Positions 1-8,811 of a DNA stretch of 64,000 nt are shown piece by piece. Origin of the DNA: Streptomyces olindensis (GTDB lineage: Bacteria; Actinomycetota; Actinomycetes; Streptomycetales; Streptomycetaceae); the NCBI GenBank assembly GCA_000696115.1, contig JJOH01000003.1, positions 124,001-188,000 on the forward strand, given 5' to 3'. Made by a program: the position numbers and the translations under genes. Within the stretch, counting starts at the first letter, position 1, and each line of letters begins with the position of its first letter. The notes under the pieces were generated by a model. That model saw nothing but the letters and a program-made list of their open reading frames with translations. It made no database searches and was not told the DNA's origin.

Positions 1-614
1 ATCCGCCACTCGTTGGCCCCGTCCATGCGCCCGGCCTCGATCACGTCGGCGGGCACCGCGGCGGCGGCGTAGATCCGCGCGAGGTAGACCCCGTACGGGA
101 AGAGGATCTGCGGCAGCAGCACCGACAGGTAGGAGTCGGTGAGGTCGGCCTTCGCCAGCAGCAGGTACTGCGGGATGGCCAGGATCACCGGCGGCATCAG
201 CACACCCGCGAGCAGCACGTTGAAGATCGTCTCGCGGCCGCGGAAGCGGTAGGTCGCCAGCGCGTACCCGCTGATCGCCGAGACGCACGTCGACAGCAGC
301 GCGCCCAGCCCGGCGTACAGGGCGGAGTTGGCCATCCACTCCCAGTAGACGCCGTCGCGGTAGGCGCTCAGGTCCTGGACGTTGTCGACGAAGCCCGTGC
401 CGGGCAGGAAGGTGAAGGTGGAGAACAGCTCACTGCCGGACTTGGTGGCCGCGATGACGACCCAGGCCACCGGCAGCAGGCAGTAGGCGGCGCCCAGCAG
501 CAGCGTGACGGTCGGGATCAGGGAGATCCGGCGGCGCAGCGGCGGGCGGTCCTGGGCGGTGCCGGGGGTGCTGCCCGCCACCGGCTCGGCCTGGGGGACG
601 GCGAGGGAACTCAT
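1..614 (-). CDS. Carbohydrate ABC transporter permease, MalG/GanQ-like (partial, C-terminus outside window)
   Basis: Inner-membrane permease of a sugar ABC importer. The ATG at 614 overlaps the stop of the upstream permease in an ATGA arrangement, which fixes the start. About 204 codons are visible before the left edge; the C-terminal part is missing. A first hydrophobic segment follows a short cytoplasmic leader, then a periplasm-facing loop and further membrane spans. The end of the visible part contains the EAxxxDGA-type loop of MalG-family permeases (EAGRMDGA), which contacts the ATPase. The ATPase subunit is not seen; Streptomyces sugar importers often borrow the shared MsiK ATPase (family knowledge). 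The neighbouring beta-galactosidase and endo-galactanase point to galacto-oligosaccharides as substrate. Confidence 0.9.
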   Translation of the reverse strand, partial: MSSLAVPQAEPVAGSTPGTAQDRPPLRRRISLIPTVTLLLGAAYCLLPVAWVVIAATKSGSELFSTFTFLPGTGFVDNVQDLSAYRDGVYWEWMANSALYAGLGALLSTCVSAISGYALATYRFRGRETIFNVLLAGVLMPPVILAIPQYLLLAKADLTDSYLSVLLPQILFPYGVYLARIYAAAAVPADVIEAGRMDGANEWR

Positions 615-1537
615 CGGGCTGCCTCCTGCTTCTGACGACGGTTCGCGGCTCGCAGGAAGCCGAAGGACAGCAGGAGCGTGGCGAAGGCGATGATCACGGC
701 CTGCGCCGCGGCCCCGTGGATGTCACCCTCGCCGAAGGCGTCCCGGTACACCTTCATCAGGGGACTCCAGGTGGTGGACACGGAGTTGGTGAGCGGTTTG
801 AGGGTGGTGGGCTCGTTGAACACCTGGATCGTGGCGATGATCGAGAAGAAGAACGTCAGCACCAGCGACGGGGCCACCATCGGGATCTTGATCCGCAGGG
901 CGATCTGCAGCGGGGTGGCTCCGTCCAGCTTCGCCGCCTCGTACACCTCCGCGGGGATCGCCTGGAGCGAGGTGTAGATGACGATCATGTTGAAGCCGGT
1001 GCCGCCCCACACGGCGATGTTCGACAGGGCCAGGTACAGCGGCCCGCCGTCCAGCAGGTCCGGCTGCGGCAGACCGAGCTTGTCGAGCACGAAGTAGAAG
1101 GGGCTGACGTCCGGCAGGTACAGGAAGCCCCACAGCAGGGCCGCCACGACGCCGGGGATGGCGTACGGCAGGAAGATCGCGAGCCGGGTGAAGGGCGCGA
1201 GCCGCACCTTCTCCGAGTCGAGCATCAGCGCGAACAGCAGGGCCAGGCCCAGCATCACGGGGACGACGATGCAGCCGTAGCCGAGGACGCGCAGGGTCCC
1301 GGAGACCAACTCGCTGTCGGTGAGGGCGTCCGTGTAGTTCTCCAGGCCGGCCCAGACCTCCTTGCGGGCGCCGGAGCCCAGGCCGAGGCCCGAGACCTTC
1401 ACCTTGCGGAGGCTCAGCCAGACCGCGTAGCCGATGGGCAGCGCGAAGAACAGTGCGAAGAGGATTCCCGCTGGGAGGAGGAAGGCGTACGGGGCGCCCT
1501 TGACCCCGTACGACCGCCGGCGTGCCGTGCTTTTCAC
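611..1537 (-). CDS. Carbohydrate ABC transporter permease, MalF/GanP-like
   Basis: First permease of the importer, 308 residues, with about six hydrophobic segments and the conserved EAAKLDGA loop of binding-protein-dependent sugar permeases in the C-terminal half. I chose the GTG at 1537 because its GTGA overlaps the stop of the binding-protein gene; longer in-frame extensions run antisense-like through that gene and look non-coding. The gene is itself overlapped by the second permease, so the three genes are translationally coupled. It works with the lipoprotein at 1534-2853 and the partial permease at 1-614 to import sugars released by the divergent galactan-degrading enzymes (inference from context). 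Confidence 0.92.
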   Translation of the reverse strand: MKSTARRRSYGVKGAPYAFLLPAGILFALFFALPIGYAVWLSLRKVKVSGLGLGSGARKEVWAGLENYTDALTDSELVSGTLRVLGYGCIVVPVMLGLALLFALMLDSEKVRLAPFTRLAIFLPYAIPGVVAALLWGFLYLPDVSPFYFVLDKLGLPQPDLLDGGPLYLALSNIAVWGGTGFNMIVIYTSLQAIPAEVYEAAKLDGATPLQIALRIKIPMVAPSLVLTFFFSIIATIQVFNEPTTLKPLTNSVSTTWSPLMKVYRDAFGEGDIHGAAAQAVIIAFATLLLSFGFLRAANRRQKQEAAR

Positions 1538-2853
1538 TCCGCGACCTCGAAGCCCTGCTTCTTCATGTCGGCGACCGTGTCGGCCTGCATCTTCTTCAGC
1601 GCGGCGCCGAAGTCCGACTTGTTCTTCGCGGCGGCGCCGAAGGCGTCCTTGAAGGTGGTGTAGGCGACGTTCACGTTCGGGCCCCAGGCGGACGGGGCGG
1701 TGGTCTCCGCGATGTCGGCGGCCTTGCTGTAGAAGTCGGCCTGGTTGGCGAAGTACGCCGGCGGCTTGAGGAAGGCGCCGCTGGTCTGGGCGTTCGTGGC
1801 GGCCGGGTAGATGCCGCTCTCCTTCGCCAGCGCGTTGAGGGCCTTGCTGTCGGTGTTCAGCCAGGCGGCGAACTTCGCCGCGGCCTCCTGGTGCTTGGAG
1901 TCCGTGGTGACGGCGGTGGAGGAGCCGCCCCAGCTGCCGGTGCGGTTCTCGCTCGCGGACCACTGGGGGAGCGGGGCCATGGCCCACTTGCCCTTGGTGG
2001 CGGGAGCCGCCGTGGTCAGGGTGCCCGGGGCCCACACGGCGCTGACCCAGGCGATCTGCTTGCCGGTGTTGAGCGCCTTGTTCCAGGCCGGGGTGTACAT
2101 CGGCTGGTTGTCGATGGCGCCCTCCTCGACCAGGCCGCCCCAGAAGTCGGCGACCTTCTGCGTGGCCGCGTCGTCGATGGCGACCTTCCACTGGTCGCCG
2201 GAGGTCGTCCACCACTTCGCGCCGGCCTGCTGGGCCAGGCCCGCGAAGAGGCCGGAGTCGTTGGCGGAGAAGGTGGTGAGGTCCTTGTCGGGGGCCGCCT
2301 TCTTGAGCTCGCGGGCGGTCTCGGCGAACTCGTCCCAGGTCGTCGGCACCGTCAGGCCGTACTCCTTGAACAGGTCCTCGCGGTAGTAGAACATCAGCGG
2401 CCCGATGTCCTGCGGGACCGCGTAGACCGCGTCGGTGCCCAGCGTCGTCTGCTGCCAGACCCCGTCGGCGAAGCTGTCCTTCGCCTCGCCCACGTTCTTC
2501 GCTATGTCCGCCAGGGCGTCGTTGCTGACCAGCGTGGGCAGCGCCTGGTACTCGGCCTGCACCAGGTCGGGGGCCTTGCCCGCCTTGTGCGCGGTGAGGA
2601 TCTTGGTGACCAGGGTGTCACCGGAGGCCTGCTTCTTCACCGTGACGGTGATCTGGTCCTTCTTGCCCGGCCCCTTGTTCCACAGGTCCACGACCTTGTC
2701 CATGCCGGGCGTCCAGGTCCAGTACGTCAGCGAGACCGGGCCCGACTCGGTCTCGCTGTCCCCGGAGTCCGACCCGCAGGCGGCGAGGGTGGTGGCGCCG
2801 AGCGTGAGGGCGACGGCGGATGTCACGAGGCGGCGGCGCTTCGCGTACGGCAT
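1534..2853 (-). CDS. Extracellular sugar-binding lipoprotein of ABC importer
   Basis: Solute-binding protein of 439 residues. The N-terminus has a basic stretch, a hydrophobic core and a lipobox ending LAAC with the lipidated cysteine at residue 26, followed by a Ser/Asp/Glu-rich linker. The rest matches family-1 (MalE-type) binding proteins, with an LTYWTW-type strand after the linker and a Trp/Tyr-rich sugar-contact region. It is the first gene of the leftward operon and is divergent from the GH42 gene across a 184-base region with a LacI-type palindrome. Galactosides or galactan fragments are the likely ligands, inferred from the neighbours; binding specificity cannot be read from sequence. 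Confidence 0.93.
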   Translation of the reverse strand: MPYAKRRRLVTSAVALTLGATTLAACGSDSGDSETESGPVSLTYWTWTPGMDKVVDLWNKGPGKKDQITVTVKKQASGDTLVTKILTAHKAGKAPDLVQAEYQALPTLVSNDALADIAKNVGEAKDSFADGVWQQTTLGTDAVYAVPQDIGPLMFYYREDLFKEYGLTVPTTWDEFAETARELKKAAPDKDLTTFSANDSGLFAGLAQQAGAKWWTTSGDQWKVAIDDAATQKVADFWGGLVEEGAIDNQPMYTPAWNKALNTGKQIAWVSAVWAPGTLTTAAPATKGKWAMAPLPQWSASENRTGSWGGSSTAVTTDSKHQEAAAKFAAWLNTDSKALNALAKESGIYPAATNAQTSGAFLKPPAYFANQADFYSKAADIAETTAPSAWGPNVNVAYTTFKDAFGAAAKNKSDFGAALKKMQADTVADMKKQGFEVAE

Positions 2854-2906
2854 GGATCTCTCCCCTGACCTGGGGTCCCCGCCTGCTGCGAGGACCTGCC
2901 ATGCTT

Positions 2907-2922
2907 CTGTGAGCGTTCACAG
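2907..2922. promoter_or_regulatory. LacI-family-type operator between the ABC importer and GH42
   Basis: The 16-base element CTGTGAGCGTTCACAG is an almost perfect palindrome with a central CG, the layout typical of LacI/GalR-family operators. It lies 54 bases upstream of the binding-protein start and 115 bases upstream of the beta-galactosidase start, so one repressor could control both directions. No lacI-type gene lies in the window; it may sit beyond the left edge, after the permease. Confidence 0.7.
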
Positions 2923-3037
2923 TAGAGAAACATCCCGGACACTTGTCAATGGTTGTTGCTGTGCGGTTATGTTGGGCTCCGCACTGCGTCGCTGTGTGTG
3001 CACGTTCCCAATTGATCGATCGACCGGGAGACCATCC

Positions 3038-5059
3038 ATGCCGGAGACCACCCCCACGGGCCTCACCAGGCTCGCCTTCGGTGGGGACTACAACCCCGAG
3101 CAGTGGCCGGAAAGCGTCTGGCAGGAGGACGTCCGGCTGATGCGGGAGGCCGGCGTCACCCTGGTGAGTGTCGGAATCTTCTCCTGGGCGCTGCTGGAGC
3201 CCTCACCCGGGGTGTACGACTTCGGCTGGCTCGACCGGCTGCTCGACCTGCTGCACGAGAACGGCGTGCGCGTCGACCTCGGCACGCCCACGGTGTGCCC
3301 GCCGGTGTGGTTCTACCGCGCCCACCCCGAGGCGCTGCCCGTGACGGCCGACGGCGTGCGCCTCGAGTTCGGCTCCCGCGCGGCGATCTGCCACAGCAAC
3401 GCCGACTACCGCACGGCCGCGGCCGGCATCACCACGAAGCTGGCCGAACGCTACGGCGACCACCCGGCCCTGGCTCTGTGGCACGTGCACAACGAGTACG
3501 GCGTCCCCGTCTCGGCCTGCTACTGCGACACGTGCGCCGCGCACTTCCGCCGCTGGCTGGCGACCACGTACGGCACGGTCGACGCCGTCAACGAGGCCTG
3601 GGGCACCGCCTTCTGGGGTCAGCGCTACACGGACCTCGACCAGATCAACCCGCCGCGCCGCACCCCGACGGCCGTCAACCCGAGCCAGGCCCTGGACTAC
3701 AAGCGGTTCGCCGACGCCACCATGCGCGAGAACTTCCGCATGGAGCGGGACATCCTGCACCGCCTCGCGCCGGGCGTCCCCGTCACCACCAACTTCATGA
3801 CGGCGCTGAGCCAGTGCGACTCCGTCGACTACTGGGCCTGGGGCCGCGAGGTCGACCTCGTCACCAACGACCACTACCTGATCACCGACGGCCGCCGCAC
3901 CCACGTCAACCTCGCCATGGCCGCCGACCTCACCCGCTCCGTCGCGGGCGGCGCCCCCTGGCTGCTGCTGGAGCACTCCACCTCCGGCGTCAACTGGCAG
4001 CCCCGCAACCCCGCCAAGGCCCCCGGCCAGATGGCCCGCAACTCCCTCACGCACGTGGCCCGCGGCTCCGAGGGCGCCCTGTTCTTCCAGTGGCGCCAGT
4101 CCCGGCGCGGTGCCGAGAAGTTCCACTCGGCGATGCTCCCGCACGGCGGCACCGACACCCGCGTGTGGCGCGAGGTCGTCGAACTCGGCGCGTCCCTCGA
4201 CGCCTTGGGCGAGATCCGCGGCACCCGCACCGAGGCCGACGTGGCCGTGCTCTGGGACTGGCAGTCCTGGTGGGCGCAGAACCTCGAGTGGCGGCCCAGC
4301 GAGGACCACGACGCCCGCGAGCGCGCCGACGCCTTCTACGAGGCCCTCTACGACCGTCACCTCACCGTCGACTTCGCCCACCCGGAAGCCGACTTGTCGA
4401 GGTATCCCCTTGTCGTCGTACCGGCGCTGTACCTCATGACCGAAGCGGCCGGGCGCAATCTGAAGGCGTACGTCGAGAACGGCGGCACGCTGGTCGTCTC
4501 GTACTTCTCCGGCATCGTCGACGAGCACGACGCCGTCCACGAGGGCGCCTACCCGGGCCCCCTGCGGGACGTCCTCGGCCTCACCGTCGAGGAGTTCTCC
4601 CCGCTGCTGCCCGGCGAGCGGGTGCGGGTCACCGGCCCCGAGGGCTCCGAGCTGGACGCCGACGTGTGGACCGAGTTCGTCGTGCCCCGCGGCGCCGACA
4701 CCATCCTGACGTACGCCGACGGCATGACCGCCGGACGGCCCGCCGTCACCCGGCACCGCCTCGGCGAGGGCACCGCCTGGTACGTCTCCACCCGGCTCGG
4801 CGCCGACGGCCTCGACGCGCTGCTCGGCATGGCGGGCGAGGACGCCCGGCTCGCCCCGCGCGCCGACCTGCCCAGGGATGTCGAAGTGGTGCGCCGCACC
4901 GGCGAGTCGGGCAGCTACCTCTTCGCCGTCAACCACACCGGCTCGGACGCCAAGGTGCCGCTGGAGGTCCCCGGCACGGAGCTGCTGACCGGCGAACGCG
5001 CCGCCGGCCACCTGGCGGTCCCGGCCGGAGCCGTCCGGGTCGTCCGGCTCGACGGCTGA
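3038..5059 (+). CDS. GH42 beta-galactosidase, cytoplasmic
   Basis: Hydrolyses terminal beta-galactosides, probably the oligosaccharides imported by the adjacent ABC system. The protein has 673 residues, the normal GH42 length, and no signal peptide. It starts with the GGDYNPEQW motif of the family. The general acid/base is Glu153 in HNEYG and the nucleophile Glu312 in LLEHS. The four-cysteine zinc site of many GH42 enzymes is present (Cys118, 161, 163 and 166). The ATG at 3038 follows a GGGAG ribosome site; the open frame extends much further upstream but only through the promoter region and the antisense of the binding protein. A strong hairpin separates it from the GH53 gene. Confidence 0.96.
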   Translation: MPETTPTGLTRLAFGGDYNPEQWPESVWQEDVRLMREAGVTLVSVGIFSWALLEPSPGVYDFGWLDRLLDLLHENGVRVDLGTPTVCPPVWFYRAHPEALPVTADGVRLEFGSRAAICHSNADYRTAAAGITTKLAERYGDHPALALWHVHNEYGVPVSACYCDTCAAHFRRWLATTYGTVDAVNEAWGTAFWGQRYTDLDQINPPRRTPTAVNPSQALDYKRFADATMRENFRMERDILHRLAPGVPVTTNFMTALSQCDSVDYWAWGREVDLVTNDHYLITDGRRTHVNLAMAADLTRSVAGGAPWLLLEHSTSGVNWQPRNPAKAPGQMARNSLTHVARGSEGALFFQWRQSRRGAEKFHSAMLPHGGTDTRVWREVVELGASLDALGEIRGTRTEADVAVLWDWQSWWAQNLEWRPSEDHDARERADAFYEALYDRHLTVDFAHPEADLSRYPLVVVPALYLMTEAAGRNLKAYVENGGTLVVSYFSGIVDEHDAVHEGAYPGPLRDVLGLTVEEFSPLLPGERVRVTGPEGSELDADVWTEFVVPRGADTILTYADGMTAGRPAVTRHRLGEGTAWYVSTRLGADGLDALLGMAGEDARLAPRADLPRDVEVVRRTGESGSYLFAVNHTGSDAKVPLEVPGTELLTGERAAGHLAVPAGAVRVVRLDG

Positions 5060-5066
5060 ACCGACT

Positions 5067-5104
5067 CCCTCCGCCCGCGCGAGCCACGAGCCGCGGGCGG
5101 AGGG
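5067..5104 (+). terminator. Intercistronic hairpin between GH42 and GH53 genes
   Basis: Inverted repeat with 13-base arms (CCCTCCGCCCGCG and its complement) around a 12-base loop, directly after the GH42 stop. There is no T-run, as is normal for Streptomyces terminators. It may terminate or reduce read-through into the secreted galactanase gene, or stabilise the upstream mRNA. Confidence 0.7.
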
Positions 5105-5173
5105 GTTCCCCCTCTCACCCGCCTTCCGGTGAGGGGCATCCCCAACCCCACGTCGAAGGGACGACGGACGACG

Positions 5174-6733
5174 ATGTTCCATCCCAGACGCACCCTCAGG
5201 GCCCTGCTGCTGCCGCTCGCCGCGGGGCTCGCCCTCACCGCCCTGCCCGCCACCACCGCCCACGCCGCGAGCACGCTGACCAACGGCGGCTTCGAGGCCG
5301 ACGGCACCGGCGCGGCCGTGCCGGGCGGCTGGTCCGAGTACGGCGACACCGGCGCCTCGTACGCCGAAGCCGGCGGCCACGGCGGCAGCTACCGCCTGAG
5401 CCACTGGGCCTCCACCGCCTACAAGGTCGAGACGTACCAGTACCTCTCCGGCCTCACCAACGGGAACTACAGGCTCACCGCCTGGGTGCGCTCCGGCGGC
5501 GGGCAGAAGTCCGCCTACATAGCGCTGAAGAACTGCGGCGGCGCCGAGCAGCGCACCGACCTGCCGGTCTCGGCCAGTGGGTGGATCCGGATCGTCGTGC
5601 CGGTCAATGTGACCAACAACCAGTGCACGATCAGCATCAACAGTGACGCGAACGCGGGCAACTGGATCAACGTCGACGACCTGACCTTCGCCTCCGGCAC
5701 GTCCGGTACGTCGATCAAGGGCGCCGACGTCTCGTCCCTGGCCAAGAGCGAGGCCAAGGGCGGCGTCTACCGGAACAGCTCCGGAACGGCCGGCGACGCC
5801 CTGGCCGTCCTCAAGTCGTCCGGCATGAACTACGCCCGCCTCAAGGTGTGGGTGAACCCGGTCGACGGCTACAACAACAAGGCCCGCGTCCTGGCCACCG
5901 CCAAGCGCGTCAAGGCACAGGGCATGAAGCTCCTGGTCGACTTCCACTACTCGGACTTCTGGGCCGACCCCGGCCGCCAGGACAAGCCCGCCGCCTGGGC
6001 CGGACACTCGTACAGCCAGCTCAAGACGGACGTGTACAACCACACGTACGACGTGTTGAACGCCTTGAAGGCGCAGGGCACCACCGCCGACATGGTCCAG
6101 GTCGGCAACGAGATCAACGGCGGCATGCTGTGGAACGAGGGATCCACCTCCAACTGGACGCAGCTGGCCGGCCTGCTCAACTCCGGCTACGACGCGGTCA
6201 AGGCGGTCAACTCGTCCACCACCGTCGCCCTGCACCTCGCCGAGGGCGGTGACCTCGACGGCACCCGCTGGTGGTTCGACAACGCCCGCTCCAACGGCGT
6301 GAAGTTCGACGCGATCGGCCTGTCCTTCTACGGCTACTGGCACGGCACCCTGTCCGACTTCCAGACGACCCTCGACGACGCGGCGTCCCGCTACGGCAAG
6401 CCGGTCTTCGTCGCCGAGACCGCCTATCCGTTCCGCCTCGACAGCGAGGACTCCCACGAGAACATCATCAACACCGGTGACGAGCTGGTCCCCGGCTACC
6501 CGGCCAGCGTGTCCGGCCAGACCCGGTGGATGAACGACATGATGAGCATCGTGGAGGCCGTCCCGAACGGCCGCGGCCTCGGCGCCTTCTACTGGGAAGC
6601 GACCTGGACCGCGGTGAACGGCAACGGCTGGGACCCGACCGACGCGTCCTCCGGCAACGCCTGGGAGAACCAGGCGCTGTTCGGCTACGACGACCGGGCC
6701 CTGTCGTCGATGTCCTGGTTCCGCCACCGCTGA
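5174..6733 (+). CDS. Secreted arabinogalactan endo-beta-1,4-galactanase (GH53) with CBM61-like module
   Basis: Cleaves beta-1,4-galactan outside the cell. The ATG at 5174 gives a clear Sec signal peptide (basic start, Leu/Ala-rich core, cleavage near AHA-A around residue 31); an earlier GTG would add an unlikely leader. Residues about 35-175 form a beta-sandwich resembling CBM61, a galactan-binding module found attached to GH53. Residues about 180-519 form the GH53 TIM barrel, with acid/base Glu313 in GNEIN and nucleophile Glu415 in VAETAYP, and a Trp-rich C-terminal end. Together with the GH42 enzyme and the importer it completes a galactan depolymerisation, uptake and hydrolysis pathway. 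Confidence 0.95.
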   Translation: MFHPRRTLRALLLPLAAGLALTALPATTAHAASTLTNGGFEADGTGAAVPGGWSEYGDTGASYAEAGGHGGSYRLSHWASTAYKVETYQYLSGLTNGNYRLTAWVRSGGGQKSAYIALKNCGGAEQRTDLPVSASGWIRIVVPVNVTNNQCTISINSDANAGNWINVDDLTFASGTSGTSIKGADVSSLAKSEAKGGVYRNSSGTAGDALAVLKSSGMNYARLKVWVNPVDGYNNKARVLATAKRVKAQGMKLLVDFHYSDFWADPGRQDKPAAWAGHSYSQLKTDVYNHTYDVLNALKAQGTTADMVQVGNEINGGMLWNEGSTSNWTQLAGLLNSGYDAVKAVNSSTTVALHLAEGGDLDGTRWWFDNARSNGVKFDAIGLSFYGYWHGTLSDFQTTLDDAASRYGKPVFVAETAYPFRLDSEDSHENIINTGDELVPGYPASVSGQTRWMNDMMSIVEAVPNGRGLGAFYWEATWTAVNGNGWDPTDASSGNAWENQALFGYDDRALSSMSWFRHR

Positions 6734-6741
6734 GCGCACGG

Positions 6742-6773
6742 GGGAGGGGGCACGGCTCGCCGCGCCCCCTCCC
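6742..6773 (+). terminator. Rho-independent-type hairpin after GH53 gene
   Basis: Arms GGGAGGGGGC and its exact complement GCCCCCTCCC, with a 12-base loop, start nine bases after the galactanase stop. This is a strong GC stem without a T-tract, as is common in Streptomyces. Confidence 0.75.
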
Positions 6774-6919
6774 GCCGCCTGCCACCTGGCTCGAACTCTC
6801 CAACGCGGCACGGCAGTTTGGTATCGGTCAACGACACCGAGTGCCGGACACGGTGGCTTCGACTGCGAGACAGTGGGAAGACGCGGTGAGAGGACGCAGC
6901 CGCGAGGCAGGGGCACGAC

Positions 6920-7177
6920 ATGCTGAGGACTCCCACGGACGAGACGCGCCTGCGCATCCTGGCCTGGCTGAAGGAACCAGGACCCGCCGCCGACGGGGTC
7001 ACCGCGGACGCCGTCGCCGAGCGGTTCTCGCTGCCGCGCCCCGTCGCCGTCACCCACCTCCGCCTCCTCGAGGCCACCGGCATGGTGCGCACCAGCCGGT
7101 CCGCGGGCCGCGTGCGCTACCACCGCGACGAGATGCGGATCGCCGAGGTCGCCCGGATGTTTGAGAAGGGCTGGTAG
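6920..7177 (+). CDS. ArsR-type winged-helix regulator, small
   Basis: An 85-residue protein made almost wholly of a winged helix-turn-helix: DETRLRILAWL helix, the LPRPVAVTHLRLLEATGMV recognition region, and a wing with RVRYHRDE. This is the ArsR/SmtB-like DNA-binding fold. No cysteine-rich metal site is present, so a metal sensor role is not supported. A purine-rich AGGCAGGGG stretch precedes the ATG. It lies 49 bases upstream of the strictosidine-synthase-like gene on the same strand, so it may regulate that gene; the signal is unknown. Confidence 0.8.
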   Translation: MLRTPTDETRLRILAWLKEPGPAADGVTADAVAERFSLPRPVAVTHLRLLEATGMVRTSRSAGRVRYHRDEMRIAEVARMFEKGW

Positions 7178-7226
7178 GCGACCCGGTACGGCGGAATCTC
7201 CCCCGATGGTGAAGGACACGCGCGCG

Positions 7227-8186
7227 ATGGACCGTCCCACGGCACTCGTCCCACGCCATTACGTCGCGGTGGGCCACGGCCCCGAGGACGTGGTCGCCGA
7301 TGCGCACGGACGCGTGCTGACCGGCCTCGCTGACGGCCGCATCCTGCGTCTGGACGGCCTGGCGGATCCGGTCAGCGTCCGTGCCGAGCCGATCGCCGAG
7401 ACCGGCGGCAGGCCGCTCGGCCTCGAACTCCTCCCGGACGGCGACCTGCTGGTCTGCGACGCAGAACGCGGACTGCTGCGCGTCGACACCGGCGACGGCA
7501 CCGTCCGCCTCCTCGCCGACTCGGTGGCGGGGGAGCGGCTGCGGTTCTGCAGCAACGCGGTCTCCCTCTCCGACGGCAGCGTCTACTTCACCGTCTCCAG
7601 TCGCCACCATCCCCTGGAGCACTGGATCGGCGACATCGTCGAGCACACCGGGACGGGACGGCTGCTGCGCCTGGCCCCCGGCGCCGACACCCCCGAGGTG
7701 GTGCTGGACGGCCTGCAGTTCGCCAACGGCCTCGCCGCCGGCGACGACGAGTCCTTCCTCGTCGTCGCCGAGACCGGCGCCCGACGGCTCATCCGCCACC
7801 GGCTCACCGGACCCGGGGCCGGGCGCAGCGAGCCCTTCGCCGAGAACCTGCCCGGCATGCCCGACAACCTCTGGCGCGGCGGCCCCGACGGACCGGTCTG
7901 GGTCGCGCTGGCCGGGCCCCGCGTCCCGCCCCTCGACCTGCTCCACCGCGGCACGCCGGCGGTCCGCCGCGCCGCCGCCCGCGTGGCCGTACGCGCCCCG
8001 TTCCGCCCCACCGGCACGATCGCCGTCATGGCCTTCGACGACGACGGCCGCGTCGTCCACCACCTCGCCCGCCGCCACTCCGGCTACCGCATGGTGACCA
8101 GCGTCTGTGAGGCCGGCGGCCACCTCGTCCTGGGCAGTCTGTGGGAGCCCGGCGTGGCGGTCTGCGAGCCGCCCTCCCCGACATGA
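7227..8186 (+). CDS. SMP-30/strictosidine-synthase-like six-bladed beta-propeller protein
   Basis: A 319-residue propeller of the SMP-30/gluconolactonase/strictosidine synthase superfamily. The best family signature lies in the middle: FANGL, VVAETGARRLIRHRL and LPGMPDNLWRGG, which matches the conserved strictosidine synthase segment. Bacterial members are mostly uncharacterised lactonase- or esterase-like hydrolases, so the exact reaction is open; Pictet-Spengler activity should not be assumed. I preferred the ATG at 7227, which has GAAGGA at a good distance; an ATG at 7206 is possible and would add seven residues. It likely forms a unit with the ArsR-type gene upstream. Confidence 0.82.
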   Translation: MDRPTALVPRHYVAVGHGPEDVVADAHGRVLTGLADGRILRLDGLADPVSVRAEPIAETGGRPLGLELLPDGDLLVCDAERGLLRVDTGDGTVRLLADSVAGERLRFCSNAVSLSDGSVYFTVSSRHHPLEHWIGDIVEHTGTGRLLRLAPGADTPEVVLDGLQFANGLAAGDDESFLVVAETGARRLIRHRLTGPGAGRSEPFAENLPGMPDNLWRGGPDGPVWVALAGPRVPPLDLLHRGTPAVRRAAARVAVRAPFRPTGTIAVMAFDDDGRVVHHLARRHSGYRMVTSVCEAGGHLVLGSLWEPGVAVCEPPSPT

Positions 8187-8241
8187 CCCCGGTCCGCCCC
8201 GGGGGTTAACCTGAACCCTGGCCGCGACCCTGCTCGCGGCG

Positions 8242-8300
8242 CGGCGGTGGGGCCCGCCGTACCCGAACCGCGGCAACGACGCCGCCAACGGTCCCTACTT
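8242..8300 (+). promoter_or_regulatory. Fluoride riboswitch (crcB motif)
   Basis: The segment shows the parts of the fluoride aptamer in order: GGCGGTGGGGCCCGCC at 8243, a GAACCGCGGC-AACGAC-GCCGCC hairpin, and a closing GGTCCCTAC. GGGGCC pairs with GGTCCC (one G-U pair) to form the outer stem, and the GGCG/CGCC arms give the pseudoknot. I compared it from memory with the Thermotoga aptamer, which has the same GGCG-N-TGNGGCCCGCC and CTAC elements. It sits 56 bases before the first crcB gene, the expected position. The expression platform is unclear; no classical terminator is seen, and the AGGAG ribosome site at 8341 could be masked. Confidence 0.88.
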
Positions 8301-8355
8301 GCGACGGCACGCGCCCGCACGATCCCGGGCGCCGGCGAGTAGGAGAGGCACCACC

Positions 8356-8811
8356 ATGACCACCCCCGAGAGTCTCCGCGTCCCGGACATCCCTCTGCGT
8401 CCCCCTTTCTGGCACGCCCAGGGGCCCGTCGTCACGGTCGTGGCGCTCGGCGGGGGAGTGGGGGCCGCGGCCCGCTACGCGGCGTCCCTGTGGTGGCCCT
8501 CGCACGCGGGCGGCTTCCCCTGGACGACCTTCTGGGTCAACGTCGCCGGCTGCGCCGTGATCGGCGTCCTCATGGTGGTCATCACCGAGTTCAGGGCCGC
8601 GCACCGCCTGGTCCGCCCGTTCTTCGGCACCGGCGTCCTCGGGGGGTTCACGACCTTCTCGACCTACGCCGTCGACATCCAGAAGCTGGCCGACCACGGC
8701 CACGTCCGCACCGGCCTGACCTACCTCGCCGCGACTCCGGTCGCGGCGCTCACGGCGGTGTGGCTCGCGGCCTGGTCGACCCGCCGTGTCCTGAAGTGGA
8801 GGCAGCCATGA
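8356..8811 (+). CDS. crcB: Fluoride exporter CrcB/Fluc, subunit 1
   Basis: A small fluoride channel/exporter subunit of 151 residues. Visible family motifs are the N-terminal [10 protein letters not shown], the NVAGC turn and the GGFTTFSTY segment, whose Phe/Ser/Thr residues line the fluoride path. Four hydrophobic helices are evident, preceded by a longer hydrophilic N-terminus (about 25 residues) than usual. AGGAG lies ten bases upstream of the ATG. Its stop overlaps the DUF190 start (ATGA). Bacteria with two adjacent crcB genes form antiparallel hetero-dimeric channels (family knowledge), so it likely pairs with the protein at 9185-9532. The fluoride riboswitch upstream supports the role. 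Confidence 0.95.
   Translation: MTTPESLRVPDIPLRPPFWHAQGPVVTVVALGGGVGAAARYAASLWWPSHAGGFPWTTFWVNVAGCAVIGVLMVVITEFRAAHRLVRPFFGTGVLGGFTTFSTYAVDIQKLADHGHVRTGLTYLAATPVAALTAVWLAAWSTRRVLKWRQP

Noticed and set aside
3203..7240. Very long minus-strand open frame (over 1300 codons) across the galactanase region
   Set aside because: It lies opposite the clearly coding GH42 and GH53 genes; such mirror frames are expected in GC-rich DNA.
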